Origin: Acidobacteriota bacterium
Lineage (GTDB): Bacteria > Acidobacteriota > Vicinamibacteria > Vicinamibacterales > UBA2999
DNA: 64,000 nt
Reading direction: 5' to 3'
NCBI GenBank assembly: GCA_963169195.1
Contig: CAUJDN010000045.1
Span: forward strand, 30,479 to 94,478
The notes beneath the pieces are model-generated. The model was not told where the DNA came from. It worked only from the letters and a program-made list of their open reading frames with translations, and made no database searches. Of this stretch, positions 18,115 through 25,686 are shown piece by piece (within the stretch, counting starts at the first letter, position 1; the number at the start of each line of letters is the position of its first letter). Both the position numbers and the translations under genes were made by a program.

Positions 18115-18804
18115 TTATGGTACCGCTGTTGCGTCAGCCTTGAGCGCCGCCTCCACGAACTCACGACACACTGCGAGATTCTTGGACTTGTCCGCGAGTT
18201 CAAGAGACGTACAGGCGTCGACAATCTCAGGGCGGACAGTCCGAATCGCCTGCCCAACATTCGATGGCGTAAGCCCGCCAGCGAGCACGACGGGAATCGA
18301 AACGCTCCTGACGATTTCCGCACAGATGAGCCAATCGTTCGTTCGTCCAGTGCACCCAAATACGTTCGCAGCCGACGGATCGACACAGGTATCGACTGTC
18401 AGTGCGCCGGCATAGCGCGCGTACTCGACCGCTCTCTCGAGCGACGGTAGTATCGCAGACGAGCCGTTGACCCGCACAGGAACCGACATCATCAATCTTG
18501 TGGCCGGAGCGATCTCTTCGGAAAGCAGCGACATCTCAGCGTCATTTCGATCCGAAGATAGCAGAAGAAAATCCGGTCGCACCATTCTCGCGATCGTCGC
18601 CAGCACCTTCCGCTTTCGACTATGAATCAAGAGCGTACTGATGCGCCCGGCCTCACGTACCAAGTCGGCGATCTGCGCAGCCAGCACCATCTGCTCTCTG
18701 TCTTGTGGGCGGACATCCCATGCGACATGAGTTGTGCCCATTTCGATAAGTGCCTTCGTTTCACCGAGGGATGGGCGACGGCAATAGATCTGGACTCCCG
18801 GCAT
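18115..18804 (-). CDS. TrpF-like (phosphoribosylanthranilate isomerase-like) TIM-barrel protein
   Basis: A 229-residue protein that aligns with TrpF end to end despite strong divergence. VQIYC at residues 4-8 keeps the catalytic Cys of the KICG motif. LTVDTC puts Asp138 at the position of the catalytic Asp, and AGGLTPSNVGQAIRTVRPE with VDACTSLE matches the phosphate-binding end of the barrel. In TrpF these residues drive the Amadori rearrangement of a phosphoribosyl-amine. It is not beside trp genes: its ATG overlaps the stop of the phosphoribosyltransferase-like gene (TGATG). The substrate is therefore likely to be a different phosphoribosyl-amine compound (inference). Lower GC than flanking chromosome suggests transfer. 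Confidence 0.78.
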   Translation of the reverse strand: MPGVQIYCRRPSLGETKALIEMGTTHVAWDVRPQDREQMVLAAQIADLVREAGRISTLLIHSRKRKVLATIARMVRPDFLLLSSDRNDAEMSLLSEEIAPATRLMMSVPVRVNGSSAILPSLERAVEYARYAGALTVDTCVDPSAANVFGCTGRTNDWLICAEIVRSVSIPVVLAGGLTPSNVGQAIRTVRPEIVDACTSLELADKSKNLAVCREFVEAALKADATAVP

Positions 18805-20834
18805 CAAAACCCCTCGCGCTGGTACAGTTCCACGGTTGAATTGTTGTGAATGCACTCCAGAATACGTCGACGCGAGAGCGAAAATACTCCGATCGGGTTG
18901 GTGTATTCGGCGCGTGACCAACTTCGAGCAAACGGCGTCTCCGCAATGTAGCCGCCTATGTGATTCGACAAGAAGTCCGGATCAATGGCCCCGCTTCTCT
19001 CCATCAACATTTGTGCGTGCCGGCGTTCACCGCTATAGCGCGTCACATAGATCCGAATGTCCCCGGCGGAGCGAAGCAAGAGCTCGTCGCGGAGCCGCTC
19101 CAACGTGGTTCCCGTCAAGGTATTGTCGTCCAGGAGAATTGCGGGGTTGCCGCCAAGGTTCAGCTCATCCTCTGTGTGAACTGGGAAGTGGTACCACGCG
19201 ACGTTCTTGTGTGGTCCCCGATAATGACTCCACACAGCGACATGAAGCAGCCGACGTTGCTGGGATGCTCGCAACGAGCACACGTAGTCGAATACCAGCG
19301 GCAGCTCAATCCCTCCCCACCCGATCCCAACGGCATGAATCGTTGCGTCAGACTGTGCCGCCTCGGAAGCGAGGGCGGCGACTAGCAAGTTCTCGCCAGG
19401 ATGGTCGGCCTCACGCCAGCGCCGCACAAGGGATGGGTACGGCGGCGCGTCATGAAGCCCCTTTCCCTCTCGAGCGGCTGAAATGCATTGGCTGCAGTCG
19501 TGGAGAAGCCGTCTGACGCTCTCGCCTTCCGAGCTGATGATAGCCAGCAGCCTTTGCATGGAAGCCTGCATCTCATCGAATCGACGAAGCAGGCACGAGT
19601 AGTAACCTCGCACAGCGTGCGATAACAAACCGTGAATCCGGGCGTCCTGATTACCCCAGAGGCTTTTGAATCGGGACTCGAACTGACCTATCTGGGTTGG
19701 CCCGGTGTGTACAAACAGATAAAGCTGGAGCGCTGCGCTGCGAACTTGGTCAAAGAATCCGAGTAGCAACTGCCACTCGATATCGTCCTGAGGCCGCCAC
19801 TCGAACAGCGCCCCGCAGACAGGACTCCAGCTCTCAGCGAGTTCACCCCACATGCTTTCAAGACGCCAAAAGGCAGAGGCGTTACGCATGTTGACGTAGT
19901 ACTGTTCCCCACGCAGCAGCACCTTAGTCGGCGTGTAGAGGATCCGACGCATGCACGGCCGATCGTCCTGCCAAAAGTCTTGAAGTCGTGCCTGAAAGTA
20001 GGGGACCAGCCGGCCATTTGCGATCGCTGAACTCCGAGCCCCGGCTTGTCGCCATTCATGCGGTGAGAGGCAAATTGCACCCGAGCGTGGATCAAAAAAG
20101 CGGCGCACTCGTGGCTCGTCGACGCCCGCGATCTCCTTCAGCAGACGAGACGCCTCCCGTTGGTTTCGCGCGGCGATTTCAGCAACGGCGCTGAACCGAT
20201 CGAGAATCGACCCGTTGCGGATCTCCTGAGCCGTCTCAGCCACATTGATTCGCTCGCCGAAGTGCAACGTTGACAAGAACGTCGTGAGGTCGTCACCCTC
20301 ACCTCGAAGGTCCGCTGGCAAGAACGCGACGCCGCCTCCCACATACACTTGCTTCTTCGGAGCGCTCAGCACGGGCGGGGGCACCAGCGGCCTGTCAACG
20401 TTAAGGCCGACACGAACTGCCGCGAACAGGGGAATAAACGGGTCTTCCTCGGAGTGTCCGACCAAGATGATCTGGCTCGGCCGAATTCCATCTTCGCGAA
20501 GTCGGGTGAGCAGCCCTTTGCTGTCGGCCGGGTCCTGCAGCAGATGGACAAGTCTTTTCGGCGTGGACGAATCCGCCGATGGCAAAGATCGCGAATGAAG
20601 CCAGTATACGAACACTCCTTTGTCAGTCAGATTTCTGACGAGACGAGCTACTGCTCCGGATTCCGCCGCCGCTTCGCTGATCACGATTACATGAAGGACC
20701 TTGCTGGCAAGGTCACCTAGCCATCGGGCTAGTTCAACCTGTCCATCCTTGCGAATCTCGTAGCTAGCTGCTCGGGAGCCAACGCGCTCCGCGTAGCGCT
20801 GTACGATCGACTCAAGGTCTTCCTTCGCCGTCAT
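18804..20834 (-). CDS. Large protein with C-terminal phosphoribosyltransferase domain
   Basis: 676 residues. The C-terminal third holds a type I PRTase signature: AILLDDNTLTGTTLERL (residues about 565-580), with the two acidic residues and TGTT loop that bind PRPP and Mg. Upstream lies a possible hood segment (HVAVWSHYRGPHKNVAWY). The N-terminal 150 residues look like a Rossmann-type alpha/beta domain (KVLHVIVISEAAAESG, GIRPSQIILVGHSEEDPF) that I cannot name. The helical middle is unfamiliar. The gene overlaps the MazG-like gene by 4 bp upstream (ATGA) and the TrpF-like gene downstream, so the three are one translation unit. A defence or nucleotide-modifying role is inferred from context only. 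Confidence 0.72.
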   Translation of the reverse strand: MTAKEDLESIVQRYAERVGSRAASYEIRKDGQVELARWLGDLASKVLHVIVISEAAAESGAVARLVRNLTDKGVFVYWLHSRSLPSADSSTPKRLVHLLQDPADSKGLLTRLREDGIRPSQIILVGHSEEDPFIPLFAAVRVGLNVDRPLVPPPVLSAPKKQVYVGGGVAFLPADLRGEGDDLTTFLSTLHFGERINVAETAQEIRNGSILDRFSAVAEIAARNQREASRLLKEIAGVDEPRVRRFFDPRSGAICLSPHEWRQAGARSSAIANGRLVPYFQARLQDFWQDDRPCMRRILYTPTKVLLRGEQYYVNMRNASAFWRLESMWGELAESWSPVCGALFEWRPQDDIEWQLLLGFFDQVRSAALQLYLFVHTGPTQIGQFESRFKSLWGNQDARIHGLLSHAVRGYYSCLLRRFDEMQASMQRLLAIISSEGESVRRLLHDCSQCISAAREGKGLHDAPPYPSLVRRWREADHPGENLLVAALASEAAQSDATIHAVGIGWGGIELPLVFDYVCSLRASQQRRLLHVAVWSHYRGPHKNVAWYHFPVHTEDELNLGGNPAILLDDNTLTGTTLERLRDELLLRSAGDIRIYVTRYSGERRHAQMLMERSGAIDPDFLSNHIGGYIAETPFARSWSRAEYTNPIGVFSLSRRRILECIHNNSTVELYQREGF

Positions 20835-21208
20835 GGCGCCGGATATCGAGCGGCATTCTTCTTCAGTTTGCTGCGAATAACCGCGGGCAGATCAATCTTG
20901 TAGCGAGAAGTGAAATTCAGAAGATAGATTGCGATGTCCGCGAGCTCCTCTTCGATCGGCTCGCGAGTATCGGCCGAGCCAAGGCGCAAAAGTTGCTCTT
21001 CTGGCGATTGCCACAAGAAGCACGAGACTAGCTCTGCAGCCTCAACTGATAGCGCGGCCGCGAGGGCCGCAGGCGTGTGCGTCGGTCCCCAGTCGCGAGC
21101 GCGGTTGAATTCCGCGATCTCGCGCTCCAGAGCCTCAATCGTCGCTGCTGCTTCTGGGGTTCCTATGCTCGTCGCGTGCGGAGCCGATGAGGGAGACGCG
21201 TCGGCCAT
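20831..21208 (-). CDS. MazG-like nucleotide pyrophosphohydrolase
   Basis: A protein of 125 residues of the all-alpha NTP pyrophosphatase group (RS21-C6/dCTPase-like). The helix pairs AALAAALSVEAAELVSCFLW and EPIEEELADIAIYLLNF carry the EAAEL...ExxxE and EExAD motifs that bind Mg and cleave NTPs to NMP plus PPi. Its stop overlaps the start of the PRTase gene by 4 bp. The ATG at 21208 overlaps the small upstream ORF by 74 bp, but no later in-frame start codon precedes the conserved part. As first enzyme of the cassette it may remove a nucleotide side product or supply a monophosphate (inference). Confidence 0.85.
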   Translation of the reverse strand: MADASPSSAPHATSIGTPEAAATIEALEREIAEFNRARDWGPTHTPAALAAALSVEAAELVSCFLWQSPEEQLLRLGSADTREPIEEELADIAIYLLNFTSRYKIDLPAVIRSKLKKNAARYPAP

Positions 21209-21389
21209 GCTCGTAACCGTCTACGTAGGAGAGGCTCGACGGTCGGCAGGAGAAGCCGTTCATCGCATCCTCGAAACCTCTGTCGTATGCCTCGGCCTCG
21301 CTTGTTTGCGATTTCGAGTCGTAGTGCTTGTGGTCGGCCTTCAGATCCACTGGGCTCTCCGCTTCTTCGGTACGGCCAGAATGGTTCAA
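21135..21389 (-). CDS. Small Rmf/CrpP-like protein
   Basis: An 84-residue, highly charged ORF. The segment AYDRGFEDAMNGFSCRPSS then YVDGYEHGRRV has the G-x-x-A-x-x-G ... P ... G-x-x-x-G-R pattern of small ribosome modulation factor/CrpP-like proteins. It overlaps the first 74 bp of the MazG-like gene in another frame, so one of the two starts or this ORF may be wrong. It would be the first gene of the cassette. Function unknown. Confidence 0.4.
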   Translation of the reverse strand: MNHSGRTEEAESPVDLKADHKHYDSKSQTSEAEAYDRGFEDAMNGFSCRPSSLSYVDGYEHGRRVSLIGSARDEHRNPRSSSDD

Positions 21390-21637
21390 CCTAGCACGGC
21401 TCGGTCGGCAGCCGCAAGCGCCGTGTCAGGGGACCCGCGCCAACGGCACCCCCGCCATGCGGGAAGGCGCTGTGCCCTCCCGCCCTTTCGCGAAAATGGG
21501 TGCAGTCTTCGAGGTTCGCGCTCCTGAGCTGGCCATCGCCAGGTGCAATGGCGTGTCGGTTCAACACAGTCTACCTATCTCCTGACCCGACGGCCGCTCG
21601 GACCGAACGCCCCGGCCGCAGTCCGCTCGTGCTGCAG
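21390..21637. other. Noncoding stretch at the left end of the integrative element
   Basis: There is no convincing gene between the small ORF and the integrase stop. Because the integrase C-terminus faces this gap, an attachment site could lie here. No matching direct repeat was spotted by eye elsewhere in the window. Confidence 0.3.
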
Positions 21638-22798
21638 TCATTGCCCAAGAACGCCGCGCCGCGTTTCCAATCGCCTCCGGGCATCTCGAAGGTCTCCGTC
21701 ACTCACGATGTTGTAACGGTCGAACACGCTTCTCGTCTTGTGCCCGGACAGCTTCATCGCCACACGCTCCGGAATCCCGGCCCGGACCATGTTCCGGACA
21801 GCCGTCCGCCGAAGGTCGTGCGGGATGCTGCCCGGCCGGCCGGCGTCGACCCGCGCCCGGCACCAGGCGTGGTAGAAGCCGCTCGGCGCGATTCGCCGCC
21901 CGGCCTCGAATACCGGCTCGCCGACCTGGGTCCGTCCATCGTGGAAGAACACGTGCTGAACGATCATGCCCTTCTCGCGCTGGATTCGGTTCGCTGCCTT
22001 CCGCTGGTCGGCGAGTAGCTTCTTCAGCTCGGGCGTCAGATAGAACACTCGCCCCTCGAGGTTCTTCGTCGTGCCGGGATCCAGTCGGACCTCGCCGGCC
22101 TTCAGGTCCACCTGGCGCCACTCCATCGGCAGGACTTCGCTGTTGATGCGCCACCCGGTGACGTACGCGAACGTGACGACCGGGCGCATGCACGCCGGCA
22201 GGTGCTCCAGCATCGCCAGGTAGTGCTGGTGTTCGAGGAACCCGGCGCGCACGTTGTTCTCCCGCAGCATCGGGAAGTGCGGCTTGTGTGTCAGCTTCCC
22301 AGCCTGGATCGCCAAGCTGAACATCCGCTTCAGCGCGGTGAGCTCGCGGTTGATCTCGCCCGCCGACACCGCGCGGCGCTCCTCGGGCGTGTCCGGCGCG
22401 ACGGCGCTCTTGCCTTTCCGACGCTGACGGACGACAGAGCCCTCGGCCTGCCGCTTCGCGACGTAGGCGCGGAGGTCCGCCGTCGTGATGGCGATCATTC
22501 GCCGGTTGCCGAAGTACGGCTCCAAGTGTTTCCGGATTCGCCGTCGCACGTCGTCGAGCGTCTTCTTGCCGTTCATCGAGTAGTCGTTCAGGAGGTCGAC
22601 GACGGCCTCCTCGAACGTGATGCGCCCGGCGTCGGGGTCGACGGGGATGCCCTTCACAATGTCGCCTTCGCGCGTCTTCAGCATGCGACGCGCGTCGGCG
22701 ATGATCGTGGTCTCGGTGCTCTCACGGATCACGCGCCCGTGCTGCACGTACTTGATCCAGAACTTCTTGGATCCTTTGCGTAGATACACGCTGCCCAC
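21638..22798 (-). CDS. Tyrosine recombinase / integrase
   Basis: A 386-residue integrase of the lambda-Int type. The N-terminal arm-binding region (about 1-50) is followed by a SAM-like core-binding domain (about 60-175). The catalytic domain has Arg217 (VTGWRINSE), His327 and Arg330 (PHDLRRT), His353 (LSGHKT) and nucleophile Tyr362 (SVFDRYN). All residues are present, so it should be active. It catalyses integration and excision of the element. An excisionase-like gene lies upstream on the same strand, after a 146-bp gap. The tRNA-Ser at 17.7 kb is about 4 kb away and oriented the wrong way for simple 3'-end insertion, so the target is uncertain. Confidence 0.95.
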   Translation of the reverse strand: MGSVYLRKGSKKFWIKYVQHGRVIRESTETTIIADARRMLKTREGDIVKGIPVDPDAGRITFEEAVVDLLNDYSMNGKKTLDDVRRRIRKHLEPYFGNRRMIAITTADLRAYVAKRQAEGSVVRQRRKGKSAVAPDTPEERRAVSAGEINRELTALKRMFSLAIQAGKLTHKPHFPMLRENNVRAGFLEHQHYLAMLEHLPACMRPVVTFAYVTGWRINSEVLPMEWRQVDLKAGEVRLDPGTTKNLEGRVFYLTPELKKLLADQRKAANRIQREKGMIVQHVFFHDGRTQVGEPVFEAGRRIAPSGFYHAWCRARVDAGRPGSIPHDLRRTAVRNMVRAGIPERVAMKLSGHKTRSVFDRYNIVSDGDLRDARRRLETRRGVLGQ

Positions 22799-22944
22799 AG
22801 ACTCCTCCTTGGGTGGAACAGAACAGGGGTTGGACTGGGGTTGGCGTGGCCAACTCGACGCACGGGATGGCGCCGGCGGGCCGGTGGTGGGATGAGGAGT
22901 CTATGGTAACGCCGTCACTCGCGTCGCACCATAGGGCGACTGGC

Positions 22945-23226
22945 TCAGTCGATCGGCCCTGGCGCCCGCCGCCGCCGGGACGCGATGAACGCATCCAGGT
23001 CGGCGCGGTCGATGAGCACCCGGCGGAGCGTCTTCCGCCGCCGGCTTCCCGGCCGCGGCGCCAACGGGGGCATGTCCACGGACGGAATCAGGCCCTGGAG
23101 CACATAGTCGCGGGCCGTCCAGAAGCTGCAGCCCAGGTACGCGGCTGCCTGACGCATGCTCAGCAGCCTCGGCCTCTCCGCGTCCGGCGTGTCGGCGGTG
23201 GTCGTCTCGATATCGGTGGTCTGCAT
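22945..23226 (-). CDS. Excisionase-like (AlpA/MerR-type HTH) protein
   Basis: 93 residues with a winged-helix motif LLSMRQAAAYLGCSFWTARD followed by QGLIPSVDM and a basic stretch (RPGSRRRKTLRRVLIDRADLDAF), the usual layout of helix_turn_helix_17/AlpA excisionases. The ATG at 23226 follows a clear AGGAGAG. It lies upstream of the integrase and is likely to direct excision or regulate it. Confidence 0.85.
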   Translation of the reverse strand: MQTTDIETTTADTPDAERPRLLSMRQAAAYLGCSFWTARDYVLQGLIPSVDMPPLAPRPGSRRRKTLRRVLIDRADLDAFIASRRRRAPGPID

Positions 23227-23294
23227 GGTTGCTCTCCTCTGATCGGTGCCCGGCACCGCCCCTCCGCGGGCGGCACCGGGGGTTCCTGACGTTC

Positions 23295-23609
23295 TCACCT
23301 CGCCTCCGCGCTCACGTTGTCGTGGACATGCGTCTCGTACGCGTGCAGGAGCAGGCTCCGGATGTGCTGCTGTGCGCTTGGGTCGTCGATGGCCCGGAGC
23401 AGCGCGAAGTTCTTGCGGTCGCCGTGCACGATGAACTGGCGCGACGGGAACGAGACGCTGAAGCCCGGTCCGTCTCGCCGCTCCCAGATGGCGAAGCCCA
23501 CGAGCTTCATGCCCGCGAGCTCGCCGGCGTTGAAGTGGATCTCCGCGTCGGCCAGCTTGCCGGCCGGTCTGCCCTGTTCGTTCAACAGAATCTTGACTTC
23601 GATGCTCAT
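23295..23609 (-). CDS. Small SpoVG-like protein, copy 1
   Basis: 104 residues. The order of elements is a strand VKILLNEQG, AGKLADAEIHF, MKLVGFAIWE, FSVSFPSRQF and a final helix ending LLLHAYE. This resembles SpoVG (strand, strand, FVAMPSRK loop, C-terminal helix), a small nucleic-acid-binding fold. The match is by pattern only. A paralogue is at 27022-27342, sharing AGKLADAE, GMKLVGFAIWERR and NFALLR/SFALLR. The start has GGAGGA 6 nt before the ATG. Possibly an accessory nucleic-acid-binding factor of the element. Confidence 0.6.
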   Translation of the reverse strand: MSIEVKILLNEQGRPAGKLADAEIHFNAGELAGMKLVGFAIWERRDGPGFSVSFPSRQFIVHGDRKNFALLRAIDDPSAQQHIRSLLLHAYETHVHDNVSAEAR

Positions 23610-23632
23610 GACGGTCCTCCTGAAGTGGTCGT

Positions 23633-24007
23633 CTACGCGTGGGCGAGTTCGGGCTCGAGCTGCGGGGCGCCGATACGGCTCCACAGCCAGTGCTGCAAGG
23701 TGTCCAGGCCGACCAGGACGGGATCGGCCGGCGTGAAGAGGTGCTTCGCCTGGCGGTACCGCGCGCGCTGCCAGGCGAGCTCGTTATTGGTCACGAGGAC
23801 GAGTCGCGCGGGCTCGCGCGCCCGAGCCGCGTCGAGCGCCACCGGATCGGCCGCCATGCCCGAGACGTCCGAGAGCGGTGCCGCATAGAGCGTGAGCGTC
23901 GCTGGTGCATCCAGCGCCGTTGGTGCCGTGGTGACGAAGGCGTGATACAGCCGCGTCTCGCGTCCGATCGCGACCTCGATGCACGGTGTTCGTGTGCAAC
24001 GGTCCAT
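23633..24007 (-). CDS. Hypothetical protein of the integrative element
   Basis: 124 residues starting after a strong AAGGAGG. No family is recognised. It contains TLTLYAAPLSDVSGMAADPV, ARLVLVTNNELAWQRARYRQ and LVGLDTLQHWLW. No signal peptide or membrane segment is seen. Same strand and RBS style as its neighbours, so probably part of the same transcript. Confidence 0.6.
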   Translation of the reverse strand: MDRCTRTPCIEVAIGRETRLYHAFVTTAPTALDAPATLTLYAAPLSDVSGMAADPVALDAARAREPARLVLVTNNELAWQRARYRQAKHLFTPADPVLVGLDTLQHWLWSRIGAPQLEPELAHA

Positions 24008-24081
24008 GGAGTCCTCCTTTCCATTCGTGAAGGCATGTCGTCGCTGACTGCGTGCCGGCCATCACGCAAGTGCCGTCCCGA

Positions 24082-24162
24082 GGCGCCCGTGAGGAGCGGT
24101 CAAGCCCGCCAGCCCGAAGGGTCGGAGCGCAGCGAAGAGGCTTGACGGCTCCGAAGGGCGCC
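24082..24162. ncRNA. Candidate structured element with a 7+5+8 bp imperfect stem
   Basis: GGCGCCC (24082-24088) pairs with GGGCGCC (24156-24162), GGAGC (24093-24097) with GCTCC (24148-24152) and GTCAAGCC (24099-24106) with GGCTTGAC (24139-24146). The loop carries a small CCC-GAA-GGG hairpin. The pairing is seen directly; whether it works as RNA or as folded single-stranded DNA is unknown. Confidence 0.35.
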
Positions 24163-24409
24163 CGACAATCGCCGCGCGTGATGGCCGAGCGGCGTGGAGG
24201 CGAGACGTGCTCGAAGGCACACGTCTCCGTGTCGCGCGTGCGCAGCCGCGCGTTGGGGGCGTTCTGGTCGTAGTGGTCGTGGATCGATCGCGCACCGCAC
24301 ACCTCCGTTGAGCGCCTGGGCTCGTGGAGCGGAGGCAGCCGCGTGCGCGACCGCAGTCGCGGGCGGGGGCACGTGAGGACCGGAGGCCCTCGCCGTGGGT
24401 CAGCGTAAA

Positions 24410-24435
24410 GCCGTGGGGACCGGAGTCCCCACGGC
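24410..24435 (-). terminator. Stem-loop terminator after the DUF932 gene
   Basis: A perfect 11-bp stem (GCCGTGGGGAC / GTCCCCACGGC) with CGGA loop lies 14 bp past the stop of the DUF932-like gene on the minus strand. There is no strong T-run. Confidence 0.5.
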
Positions 24436-24448
24436 GGCCATCACCAGG

Positions 24449-25561
24449 TCAGTGGACCGTGGTGAGCAGTCGACTGGCAGCGCGGTCGAGTGCGAACCGA
24501 GCGTCCTGCCAGGGCGTGCATTGACTGAGACGTGTCAGCCCCTGCACGTAGCCCCAGACCGTCCGCGGGTTCGGCTCGTGCTGTTCTGCCAGTCCATAGG
24601 CGTCGGATGCCAGCTTCCGCGACAACTCGAGTCGCTGGATGGCTGTCTCGACCACCTGCTCGCGGGATGGGCCGAGCTCCTGGGACGTGGCCCGCAGGAG
24701 AATCGCCCGGTCGTCCGCGAGCGTCGCGTCGAGCGTGGTGCTGACGGCGTCGAGCGATGCCGTCCACGCCTCGTGAATCGACGCGCCCACATGCCGCCGC
24801 CGCAGGCTGGCGATGTGGCGAAAGCCCCAGATGATGTGATTTCCGCAGACGGCACGAAAGAGGAACACATCCAGGGTCAGGGCGGCGGCACCAACGTCGC
24901 TGTTCCGGAGCATGAACCCCCGGAACAGACCGGCATGCGACGCGTCGGTCGGGTCGTCGAGATCGCGATTGCCGTCCACCAAGAACAGGAACATGTCTCG
25001 ATCCCCCAGGTAGGCGCCGGACGGCACGCGTTCGGCACCGAAGACGCCGTCCTTGTATCCGAGCGGTAGTTGCCAGGACGGGTGTGCGTCCATGAGATGG
25101 AGCACTCGTCTGGCCAGCTCGTCGTGATGGACGCGCGCGTACCTCGGAGAGGTGATCGCGTGAAGCGTCCACGGGTCGGTGGCATCCGCGAAGAGCTGGT
25201 GCTCGCCGCGGTGGCACCGCTGCAGCCCGAAGTTGATCGCGTCCGCCGCGATCGTCGCGGGCAGCGTTCGGAGGTAGTTCGGCGGCGCGCCGGCGATGCC
25301 GGCGAGCTGCTCGAAGCTCCAGTGCGTCAGGTCCGAGCTGTCTCCGTCGCCCGCTCGTTCGTCGAGAACGAGCGTGTCGGAGTCCTCGGCTCGCACATGC
25401 AGTTTCACGGTTTCGGTGATCCGCTCTTCCGTGCGGCTGCGTCTGGCGCAGGCCGCGTCGAAGAGCTGCTGCACGCTCGCGTAGCGCTCGTCGGGTGGCC
25501 GCCTGGCCCATTCCCGATGGGCGGTGTACGCATTGGCTGTCGATACACGTTGACCGTTCAT
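24449..25561 (-). CDS. DUF932 domain protein
   Basis: 370 residues, start ATG 25561 with AAAGGAG 7 nt upstream. The protein resembles plasmid/phage DUF932 proteins: KLHVRAEDSDTLVLDERAGD, WSFEQLAGIAGAPPNYLRTL, a central strand-rich part, GFMLRNSDVGAAALTLDVFL and CGNHIIWGFRHIASLRRRH. Members are common on conjugative elements and phages and are of unknown biochemical role; their repeated occurrence beside replication genes suggests a DNA-metabolism or maintenance function. It lies between two other element-specific genes. Confidence 0.78.
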   Translation of the reverse strand: MNGQRVSTANAYTAHREWARRPPDERYASVQQLFDAACARRSRTEERITETVKLHVRAEDSDTLVLDERAGDGDSSDLTHWSFEQLAGIAGAPPNYLRTLPATIAADAINFGLQRCHRGEHQLFADATDPWTLHAITSPRYARVHHDELARRVLHLMDAHPSWQLPLGYKDGVFGAERVPSGAYLGDRDMFLFLVDGNRDLDDPTDASHAGLFRGFMLRNSDVGAAALTLDVFLFRAVCGNHIIWGFRHIASLRRRHVGASIHEAWTASLDAVSTTLDATLADDRAILLRATSQELGPSREQVVETAIQRLELSRKLASDAYGLAEQHEPNPRTVWGYVQGLTRLSQCTPWQDARFALDRAASRLLTTVH

Positions 25562-25686
25562 TGTGGTTGCTCCTTTCTGATGCCCGGAGGGCGAACGAGG
25601 GAGGTAGCGCTCCACGCCGCGAAGCGGGCATGGAGGAGTGGCCGGGATGGCCACGGCGGGAAGCTCTCAGGCGACGTCGACGTCGC

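Larger units (their letters stand above)
24008..24448. other. 440-bp noncoding block rich in inverted repeats
   Basis: No gene is supported here. It contains a long imperfect hairpin (24082-24162), a second stem GAGACGTG/CACGTCTC (24202-24209 with 24220-24227) and an 11-bp terminator-like stem at 24410-24435. A structured origin (oriT or single-strand replication origin) or an RNA gene are both possible. Confidence 0.5.

Noticed and set aside
18115..18804. Genuine trpF of the tryptophan pathway
   Set aside because: No trp genes are nearby, the sequence is strongly divergent, and it is coupled to the PRTase and MazG-like genes.
17688..22798. Simple insertion of the element into the tRNA-Ser 3' end
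   Set aside because: The tRNA 3' end points away from the element, and no second copy of its 3' sequence was seen.
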